Assembly: GCA_026770575.1 (NCBI GenBank)
Contig: MU657175.1
Coordinates: forward strand, 1-40,195
DNA: 40,195 bases
Direction of reading: 5' to 3'
Source of the DNA: Pelagophyceae sp. CCMP2097
Taxonomy: Eukaryota > Sar > Pelagophyceae
A program made the position numbers and the translations under genes. The notes beneath the pieces were generated by a model that had not been told where the DNA came from, did no database searches, and saw only the letters and a list, made by a program, of their open reading frames with translations. Below are positions 34,001-40,195 of this stretch, in pieces. Position 1 is the first letter of the stretch. Each line of letters starts with the position of its first letter.

Positions 34001-35591
34001 GGTCCCCGTGCCGAGGTCCCCGTGCAGAGGCCCCCGCGACAAGGTCCACGTGTCCACATGTCAAGAACCCTGTGACAAGAACTCCTGCGACGAGGTCCCC
34101 GTGTCAAGTACGCTGTCACAAGAACACTTTGGCAAGGTCCCCGTGTCAAGAACCGTGTGATGAGAACCGTGTGGCAAAGTCCCTGTGGCAAGGTCCTTGA
34201 GAAAAGGTCCCCGTGGCAAGGTCCCTGAGACAAGAACCCTGTTCAAAGAACCCAGTGCCAAGGTCCCTATGGCAAGGTCCTCGTGAGAAGAACCCTGCGA
34301 CAAGAACCCTGCGACAAGGTCCCCCTGTCGAAAACGCTGTCGCAAGAACCGTGTGGCAAGGTCCCTGCGACAAGAATCGTGTGATGAGAACCGTGTGGCA
34401 AGGTCCTTGAGACAAGGTCCCCGTGGCAAGGTCTCTGTGGCATAAACCCCACAACGAGGTCCCCGTGCCGAGGTCCCAGTGGCAAAGTCCCATGACAAGG
34501 TCCCCGTGTTCAGGTCCACGGGTCAAGAAGCGTGTGACAAGGTCCATGTGACAAGAACCGTGTAATGAGAACCGTGTGGTGAGAACCGTGTGACAAGCCT
34601 TTGTCACAAAGTCCCTGTGACAAGGTCTCTGAAACAAGGTCCCGGTGGCGAGGCCCCCCATCACGAGACGCTTTGGGATACCCATTTCGAGGAACCAATT
34701 TCTCAATCCCCAAAGGGCCGACGCAACGAAAGACGTCTCTTAAAACAGACGTCTCGCTCGAGACACATTGGGATGCCCACTTCGAGAGGCCCATTTCAAG
34801 AGGCCACGCACCAGGCAGGGACGAGGCAGCAAACGTCGTTGAGCGAAATCTCTGCCGCCGCGAGAGTCCACCACTTCAGCAGCCCAAGTTCGCGCATGCG
34901 GTTCAGGGCGTGCCACAGCGCGACGGACGTGAGCTGCATGCCGGGGTAGATGGTGGAGCCGACGGGGCGGCCCAGAGGGTACCTATCGCAGACGCCTCGT
35001 CGAAGTTTTTCCTTGTCGACGCCTCGTTGGAGGCGCCATGTCGATAAGTTGGAATGCCCGCGTGGCATTCCCGCGTCGAGGGCCCGGCCCATATCTGGCG
35101 TTCCCGCGTCTACGGGGCCGCGTCCAAAGGCCAACGTCTGGCATTCCCGCGTCTCCGGGGCCGCGTCGAGGACGTACCACGCTTTGCGATCGAACCAAGT
35201 AAAAAACGCCCACACGCCATGGTCCCTCAGATACACAGTCGCGCGGAAGTTGAACCACGGGTCGAACCTGATTCGAAGAATGGCGTGGGAGCGGCGATGG
35301 AGTGGTTACTCTACGAGGCGCGCGAGTTGCCACTGACTCGTGAATGACATAACCGAAAGTGCGGATCGCATACAGCCGAATCTCAAACGCCATGCCGCCC
35401 GCCACGCATAGCCTAAGCGGGCGCGGAGCGCGTCGGGGCCGCAAAAGAGGCCGGGGCCACCGGCGTCCGTCTACTTTGGAGGCAGTGCTCTTTGAAGGCT
35501 TCGCCCCCCGCTCTCCTTCGCCTTACCCGTAGGCCCACGCGGCTAAGAGCGCGATCTGCCCCAGGCGGGGCAGAACTGCGGCGAGGCCCAT
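22047..35591 (-). CDS. STT3: oligosaccharyltransferase catalytic subunit STT3
   Basis: STT3 transfers the dolichol-linked glycan to Asn in the ER membrane. Minus-strand exons are 35591-35527, 35412-35338, 35267-35178, 34982-34812, 33274-32494, 28596-27888, 26566-26441, 26391-26235 and 22710-22047. They total 2838 nt or 945 residues, in frame throughout. The N-terminus forms TM helix 1, then YVIHE-FDPWFNFRAT (catalytic Asp, about residue 49), WYPLGRPVGSTIYPGMQ and PAHLMRSVGGGYDNESVAM. SVAEHQP (about 384-390) is the SVSE-motif equivalent of the mobile external loop. WWDYG lies at about 600-604, followed by TLADGNTWNHEHI. The C-terminal domain holds ADYVLVWAGGGGDDLAKSPHMARI and a soluble tail (WEHVYSSKYGKVKIFKIKRV, Cys-containing). 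The protein is longer than most STT3 because of a Lys/Glu/Ala loop before WWDYG and a C-terminal extension. Seven of eight acceptors end in TAG. Four introns (4, 5, 6 and 8) are 1.3-3.9 kb of repeat. Confidence 0.96.
22970..23150 (-). repeat. CGGGT-rich dispersed repeat, copy 1 (inverted)
   Basis: It begins gagcagggacgggttccggt and continues gaccgcgggtctggccgtgg-like sequence to gagcaacccgaagacacc. It is the reverse complement of the copy at 29938-30150, more diverged. Confidence 0.75.
24415..24625 (-). repeat. CGGGT-rich dispersed repeat, copy 2 (inverted)
   Basis: It begins gaagcaggggcgcctttggg, contains cgtatacccgcgggtctgac and ends with cgactcgaatacaccgttta. It is the reverse complement of 28636-28855. 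Confidence 0.8.
26567..27887. repeat. STT3 intron 6, repeat-filled (1.3 kb)
   Basis: It contains a CGGGT-rich copy, then the cgaaacggccactcg wording (26820-27250), then the gacaaggtccc wording (27250-27690). Near the 5' splice site are three copies of ggaattctagag (around 27756, 27791 and 27862) and an A-rich aaaaatcaaaa run. Confidence 0.85.
26680..26815 (+). repeat. CGGGT-rich dispersed repeat, copy 3 (shorter)
   Basis: It reads ggcggtgtattcgggttttc through aaacgaccaaactcg to cccgaacccgtcgctgctcc. The middle section between the gacccgc and gggcaaacccg landmarks is deleted relative to the other copies. Confidence 0.75.
28636..28855 (+). repeat. CGGGT-rich dispersed repeat, copy 4
   Basis: It begins aaacggtgtattcgggtcag and contains gcgggtttgtcgagcgacca, gacccgcgggtatacggg and aaacccgaacccgtccctgc near its end. 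It lies close to the 3' splice side of STT3 intron 5. Confidence 0.85.
29938..30150 (+). repeat. CGGGT-rich dispersed repeat, copy 5
   Basis: It begins ggacggtgtattcgggtcgg and ends aacccgaacccgtccctgct. It is about 90% like copy 4 over most of its length, with the same order of submotifs. Confidence 0.85.
33275..34811. repeat. STT3 intron 4, repeat-filled (1.5 kb)
   Basis: From 33895 to about 34660 it is nearly pure gacaaggtcccngtg / caagaaccntgtg wording, the largest block of this type in the window. 33480-33890 is a mix of gacggtcc-like units. 34660-34800 contains acccatttcgagga/gcccacttcgagag relatives. Confidence 0.85.
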
Positions 35592-35694
35592 GGTTCACCA
35601 GTTGGCGCCGCGGGCCGCGTGTCTTTAAGTTCGGCGAGTCTGGCGTTTGGCGATATCGCGGGTTTTTCCTCTGCGCCGCCATTACCGAGGGCAC
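35592..35694. promoter_or_regulatory. 103-bp divergent promoter, STT3 / RRP8
   Basis: Only 103 bp separate the two outward-facing start codons of STT3 and RRP8. Promoter elements and both 5' UTRs must be very compact or overlap the coding sequence. No TATA box is seen. Confidence 0.6.
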
Positions 35695-36862
35695 ATGGCC
35701 AAGAAGCAGCAGCAGGGCGCCAAGGCGGCGCCGGCCAAGGCCCAAAAGGGCGTGGCCAAGGCCAGTTTGCCGGCAAAGAGCCTGGTCAAAAGCGGGAAGG
35801 GCGGCCCGGCCGGCAAGGGCGCATCAAAGGCCGGCAGCCCGGGAAAGGGCAAGGGCGACGCCAAGGCCGGCAAAGGCCAGGCGCAGGCCGGCAAGGGCGA
35901 CGCCAAGGCCGGCAAGGGCGACGCTAAGAAGGGCGACGCGGCCAAGGGCGGCAAGGGCAAGGGCGGCAAGGGCGCCGCTTCGGCGCCGCAACCGCCTCGC
36001 GGCGCGCCCGGTTCTTCGAAGAAGGCGATGACGCTGCAGGAGAAGATGCAGGCGAAGCTGCATGGAGCTCAGTTTCGAGCATTGAACGAGGAGCTCTATA
36101 CTCACAGTGGAGACGCCAACTTCAAACGCTTTTCGTCGGAACCCACACTCGCAGACGCGTACCACCGCGGCTTCCGCGAGCAGGCAAAGTCGTGGTGCGT
36201 CGTTTTTGAAAGCGTGGGGATGTTTAATCTTCCCGACGCGTCTGTAAGAGGACGTAGGCCGGAGAATCCACTCGACGCGATGATCGCAAACTTGAGCAAA
36301 AAGGCCAAATGTGCGTCTTGCTCTGAAAAAAATCGCCCGAAAGGCGCTTTTAGGCGTGGTGGCCGACTTTGGCTGCGGCGACGCTCGCCTGGCGGCGGAG
36401 CTTGAAAAAGTGCACACAGTGCACTCCTTTGACCTCGTGGCGGCCAACAAAAACGTCGTCGCGTGCAACATGGCGCGCACGCCCTTGGCCGAGGCGAGCG
36501 TCGACGTCGCCGTGTTCTGCCTGGCGCTGATGGGGCCGTCACTGTGGGACTTTTTGCGGGAAGCGTTCCGTGTCTTGAAAGTCGGCGCTTCTCTAAAAAT
36601 CGCCGAAGTCCGGTCGCGGTTCGACGAGCAGGTGCGTCAATCCCCGGGGTTTGATGCCACGCCACGCTTTTCCCCTTAGGCGGGCGGTTTGGCGACGTTT
36701 ACGGCGGCTGTGAAGGCTTTGGGCTTCGATCTTATCGGTTCGGACTTGAAAAACAAGATCTTCGTGGCTTTTGACTTTACAAAGTCCAAGCGCTCGCCCG
36801 ACGACGCAAAGGTCGCGGCACTGAAATTCGAGTTCAAGGCGTGTCTTTACAAGAGGCGTTAG
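35695..36862 (+). CDS. RRP8: ribosomal RNA-processing protein 8, SAM-dependent methyltransferase
   Basis: RRP8 is a nucleolar Rossmann-fold methyltransferase that makes m1A in large-subunit rRNA. Exons 35695-36194, 36258-36310, 36354-36631 and 36680-36862 total 1014 nt or 337 residues. The N-terminus (MAKKQQQ, then GKGDAKAGKGDAKK) is Lys/Gly/Ala-rich and repetitive, as expected of a nucleolar targeting tail. The conserved region runs from QFRALNEELYTHSGDANFKRF through REQAKSW-PENPLDAMI and C-VVADFGCGDARLA (SAM motif I, about 186-198) to VHSFDLVAANKNVVACNM, VDVAVFCLALMG and RVLKVGASLKIAEVRSRF. The last exon reads NKIFVAFDFTKSKRS and ends KRR. All donors are GTGCGT and all acceptors end in TAG; introns are 43-63 bp. 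It is divergent from STT3. Confidence 0.96.
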
Positions 36863-37940
36863 AATTTAATTCCATCCAAATTATCGTCTTTTCGAGGGGC
36901 AGGCAAGTGGGTAGCAGGAGAACACTCGAGACGGCTTGAACCTTTCGAAACCTCCGCCGGCGACGCGCTCACCAAAACGTCGGCTGCCGGGGTCTGGGAA
37001 GGCGTTTCCAGTCGAGCCGCCGCGTAAGACGTCGGATGATGGGATTTATATGGGATTCCGTACTGGATATGGGTTCGTCGGTGCGAGGCTATTGCAAGAC
37101 CTTCCTTGGTCCTTGAAGAGCCAAACGGACGGGCCCTTGCTCTTTGGCGGTCAAGGCCTCTGTCAAGGCTCCTTGTCACTGAGTCCTTGACTCTCGCAGG
37201 GGCCCTCTGTACGGGACGGTCCCTCTCGTTGGCCTCTTAAGGTCCCATGTGCGGTCGGAGAGCCGGGCTGCGCTCCCCTCGTACGGCCCCTGGCCTTGGG
37301 GTGCCCGGCAAGGCCCTCCCACAGGGCCTCTTGCACGGGGAGGCCTCTGCGCGGTCCCTGCCAAGACCCTTGCACGAGCCCTTGTACGGTCCCTTGCGCG
37401 GTCCCTCGTACGGCCCCTTACAAGGCCTCTTTGCAAAGTCTCTTTGTGAAGGCGAGGGGCCTCATAAGAGTCTTTGCAGGGTCCCTTCAAGGCCCCTCGA
37501 AAAGGGCCCTTGTACGGCCCCTTGCGCGGTCTCTTGATGAGGCCCCTTGGCCCTGGCAAGGCCCCTCCCGTGTTTCTGAAAGTTGGAAATCCCCAATGGG
37601 TCTGGAAGAAAGGCCGGAGAAGGCTCCCCTCGCGGGTCCTTGCAAGGCGCCTCGCCCTCGCAAGGACCCTGAGGAAGCCGCAGGCCCTCGTAAGGCCCCT
37701 CGAAAGGGCCCTCGCGCGGTCTTTTAAGGCCCCTCGAAATGGGCCCTTCTCTTCTTTCCGATCTCTTCAACGCCTCGTTCGGTCCGAGGGCGGGCCGTGA
37801 AGCACGGCCCCTTCTCTCACGGTCCCCTGCAAGGCCCTGCCGCACGGTCCCTTGCAAAGCCCCTCGAAAAGGGCCCTTGCACAGGTCCGTGCAAAGAGGC
37901 CCCTGGATGGTCTGTTCCAAGACCCCTTCTACAAGGGGTA
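36863..37940. repeat. cttgcacggtccct-type repeat downstream of RRP8
   Basis: After about 300 bp of mixed sequence, 37160-37920 is made of units such as cccttgcgcggtccctcgta and ggcccctcgaaaagggccct. Many units are self-complementary (for example ccctcgaaaaggg). The wording resembles 30720-31160 in STT3 intron 5 in the opposite orientation. Confidence 0.8.
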
Positions 37941-38082
37941 TCGCCAGTGACGCCGAGGACTTTCTGGCAATCGGAGTGTTCGTCGGTTGGAGTTTGGCTC
38001 TGTTGGGAGTGATAGAGGACGTCGCGCTGAGTCCCATGATGCCCGGTCCCCCAGACATTGTTTGTTTAAAACGCTCAAACTA
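37941..38082 (+). CDS. possible terminal exon with one membrane helix
   Basis: A non-repetitive island reads GIASDAEDFLAIGVFVGWSL, then ALLGVIEDVALSPMMPGPPD, ending CLKRSN and TAA on the plus strand. One hydrophobic segment could span a membrane. Upstream exons would lie beyond the repeat block, as in STT3. The minus strand is also open (MSGGPGIMGLSATSSI), so strand and reality are uncertain, and no family is recognised. Confidence 0.25.
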
Positions 38083-38511
38083 AAAATCTGAACGTCTGTT
38101 TTGGCTCGTCTGAAGCGCCACTCGCGGCAATCGCAGAGGACCGGCCATATACCACCCCCAGTGCGTATGGACCCCCCCCGTCACATAGCCAGAATTTCGA
38201 TCCCTGCGGTCCTGCGATTGCCAGTCGGGCCCGAACCTTCGCAATAAAGAGGCAAAATCAGTACAAAATCAAGGTAAGGAGGCAAATAAAGATTTTATCA
38301 AGTCCAAAATATTGGGGGAAGCGCTTGTTCACGCCCTTGCAAGGCGCCCTCCTCGAGGCTGATCACGTAGTGGACACCCCGGGGGGCAGGGAGGCCCACA
38401 GCGACCACGCCCACCCCCGCAGGCGGCCTCTAGGAGGCACAACTTTGCGTCACTTGCCAAGTGAATCCGGCTTTATCGCCGATACCCCGTGACAGGGCCT
38501 TGTACAAATTG
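38083..38511. other. no gene seen
   Basis: Mixed-composition sequence with a C-run (ccccccc, about 38168) and short A/T-rich stretches. No coding or repeat structure stands out. Confidence 0.4.
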
Positions 38512-38513
38512 TA

Positions 38514-39100
38514 TAGGGAACTAACTGCCTCTCCAATTTGGTACGCTCTCCTAATTTGGTACGCTTTCGCTATTTTTAGCGCCGGGCAGGCTGTACGCCG
38601 ACTACGAGGCTGATACTTCGGATCGGGGCCCGGGACGATGGTCTCTGCGAGCTGCCCAAATTTCAGGCTCGCCCGAGGGCTGGTTGAACCAGCCACCAAC
38701 CCGCTAAGCTTCGCCAAAAAGGCAAGTCGGCCAAAATCTCTTGACCGGCGGCGGTGGTTCGGCGCGAGTCTCCCGACGAAGAGGGGCGGCTGCTTTGGTG
38801 TGTCGTCAGTGCGGCCGTCGCGGGGCCCGCGCCGTGAAGCGGGCCTCGGGGAGCATCCAGATTGCGCGCAAAGCTTCATTTTTCAACCGGAGTAGTTGTC
38901 ACGAGAATGGCCCTGGCGTCAGATTGGCGGCCCGGCCTTCCTCATTGAAGCCCGAGGCGCGGTCGGGTGGCATCGAGCCGCGCCACGCCGCGAAACGGGG
39001 CCCCAGGAGAGGCCGGATCGACCCGCTTGAGTGAAAAAGGTCAAAGCGTACCAAGTTGGGTGAAAATCAGGGCGTACCAAATTGGAGAGGCCGTTCCCTA
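38514..39100. mobile_element. TIR element with duplicated sub-terminal motif
   Basis: A perfect 20-bp inverted repeat, gcctctccaatttggtacgc at 38527-38546 and its complement at 39072-39091, lies inside outer ends tagggaac (38514-38521) and gttcccta (39093-39100). A second inverted copy of the motif, aatttggtacgcttt (38553-38567) against aaagcgtaccaag (39043-39055), lies just inside. There is no transposase. The interior has frames on both strands without recognisable domains. Confidence 0.75.
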
Positions 39101-39354
39101 CATCCCTCGAAAACTTGAAGGCTCCTCGCGCGGGCCCGTGCGAGAGCATCCTGGATGCGCCCCGTCGCAGGATGGATCGCCACTGACATGCGTTTGGGTC
39201 ATATAGCCGTCTGGGATTCAAACGATCCAACCTGGGCTCCTGGGATTCCAGATGCAGCGGCTCGGAGCGAAAACGCGAGCTTTGGTCCTCGACCTCGGAG
39301 CCGAGGCGGTGCCCGGGTTGCATGTTGGGGGAGGCTGCGAGGAGCACCCCCAGC

Positions 39355-39508
39355 TTGGAGTCGATTCGATGTGACCAAGGCCGACCTCAATAACAAGATC
39401 TTCGTCGCCTTGGACGTCGACTTCACAAAGTCGAAACGCTCGCCCGAATACGCAAAGGTCGCGGCTCTGCAGTTCGAGTTCAAGGCTTGCCTGTGCAAGC
39501 GAAGGTAG
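39355..39508 (+). pseudogene. duplicated RRP8 3' exon fragment
   Basis: It reads DLNNKIFVALDVDFTKSKRS, then PEYAKVAALQFEFKACLCKRR and TAG, closely matching the RRP8 ending at 36862 (NKIFVAFDFTKSKRS, VAALKFEFKACLYKRR). A two-residue insertion and a frame change upstream (around LGVDSM) break the similarity. The methyltransferase domain is absent. It is a relic of segmental duplication in the same orientation, about 2.6 kb downstream of the parent. Confidence 0.85.
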
Positions 39509-39582
39509 GGGCCGCCTCTCGACGCTTTTCGCGACGGCCTTGGACAGCGCGCGCGCGCGCGCCTCTGGCTCCTCGCGCGCAG

Positions 39583-40104
39583 GGCGACGACGGCGTCCTC
39601 GCCGACGCCGCCGCCGCCGCCGACTGGTTCCAACGCGCAGCAGACGACGGGTACGCGCTCGCTCTACACGATCTCGGCGTCTTGCACTACGAGGGCGTGC
39701 CACAGTCGGACAACCTCGCCGTGCGGTGCTGGATGGACGCCACTATTCTGTTGAACGCCGAGGCCATGTTCCGCCTCGGCGTGCACTACGGTACACTCTG
39801 CCGCCTTTGGCTTCCGGATGACGAAGACTACGCGAAGATGCACTTCAAGCAAGGCCAGCGTTGCATCTTAACTGGAAGCTTTCCAAAGCGGTCCATCGGG
39901 ACCGAAGGTTCCTCGTGCATAAATAAACGTAGCAGTTTCTCGCCCGTGTCGTTCGTTGGACCCTTAGCCCGTCGCGCAGCCTTCCCTTTTTGCGCAGCAA
40001 CGCCCCCGGGGCGGCCCCGAGGGGGAATTGAGGGGGCCGCAACCCGGGCCTTCAACTTTTCGATCCCCTCTCTCGTAAACTGGAGGACACCGGTCCGTCT
40101 GTGA
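39583..40104 (+). CDS. Sel1-like repeat protein, partial
   Basis: After a cgcgcag acceptor the plus strand reads DWFQRAADDGYALALHDLGV, then HYEGVPQSDNLAVRCW and NAEAMFRLGVHYG. This is the pattern of Sel1-like (TPR-related) repeats: A.W..RAA..G...A...LG..Y..G. At least two repeats are visible. The upstream exon is not identified; an alternating GC tract (39546-39562) lies just before the acceptor. The frame stays open to 40104, but the conserved part stops near 39860, so the true end may be a splice there. Sel1 proteins are scaffolds for protein complexes; no specific partner can be inferred. Confidence 0.55.
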   Translation, partial: GDDGVLADAAAAADWFQRAADDGYALALHDLGVLHYEGVPQSDNLAVRCWMDATILLNAEAMFRLGVHYGTLCRLWLPDDEDYAKMHFKQGQRCILTGSFPKRSIGTEGSSCINKRSSFSPVSFVGPLARRAAFPFCAATPPGRPRGGIEGAATRAFNFSIPSLVNWRTPVRL

Positions 40105-40195
40105 CGAAAAATTGAGGGGGGGAGGCCTCATAATGGCCGGTTTCCGGCCAGGGGGGGGGGTTTGGGCTGGCGTGAGTCGCCTTAAGGGGGGGTCC
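40105..40195. other. G-run-rich window end
   Basis: Several runs of six to ten G and a ggccggtttccggcc inverted repeat (about 40135-40149). The runs could form a G-quadruplex on the plus strand. No gene is seen. Confidence 0.5.

Noticed and set aside
33895..34660. CRISPR-like array in STT3 intron 4
   Set aside because: Units of about 12-25 bp are degenerate and have no unique spacers of constant length. The setting is a eukaryotic intron.

Overview
The window is nuclear DNA of a GC-rich eukaryote. Several genes have clear spliceosomal introns, and the recognisable products are eukaryotic housekeeping proteins: RuvB-like 1 (pontin), the STT3 oligosaccharyltransferase subunit and the RRP8 nucleolar methyltransferase. 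A secreted protein with a long Ala/Pro/Thr/Ser linker and compact intron-poor genes suggest a marine stramenopile alga, perhaps a pelagophyte. That placement is inference. A 10-N gap flanked by identical sequence shows this is a draft scaffold.

Layout: 1-2918 is degenerate short-unit repeat containing a tandem segmental duplication that carries a copied RUVBL1 3' end. 2919-6342 (-) is RUVBL1 in six exons, one of them 20 nt, with one 1.75-kb intron made of repeat. It is divergent from a small three-exon coiled-coil gene (6552-7191, +). 8075-8646 (-) is a WD40 gene with a one-base frameshift. 9.3-14.6 kb is a gene-poor nest of tRNA-like repeats, foldbacks and TIR elements. 15101-16114 (+) is a ubiquitin-like/coiled-coil gene. 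16966-18486 (-) is the secreted Pro/Thr-rich protein, divergent from an unknown gene at 18781-20010 (+) that has an in-frame TAG. 20346-21180 (-) holds a probable sulfotransferase-like gene. 22047-35591 (-) is STT3, nine exons over 13.5 kb, with four introns of 1.3-3.9 kb filled with the same repeats. RRP8 (35695-36862, +) starts 103 bp from STT3 on the other strand. The right end has more repeat, a TIR element, a copy of the RRP8 3' end and a Sel1-repeat gene.

The main theme is a family of degenerate 10-13-bp units (core CCGTC preceded by GGGGC or GGGAC) that forms intergenic blocks and also fills selected introns of otherwise compact essential genes. The exon models of RUVBL1 (455 aa), STT3 (945 aa) and RRP8 (337 aa) were rebuilt by hand. 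All junction phases agree and each total is divisible by three, so the giant repeat introns are well supported, although no transcript data were available. The three divergent gene pairs suggest shared promoters.
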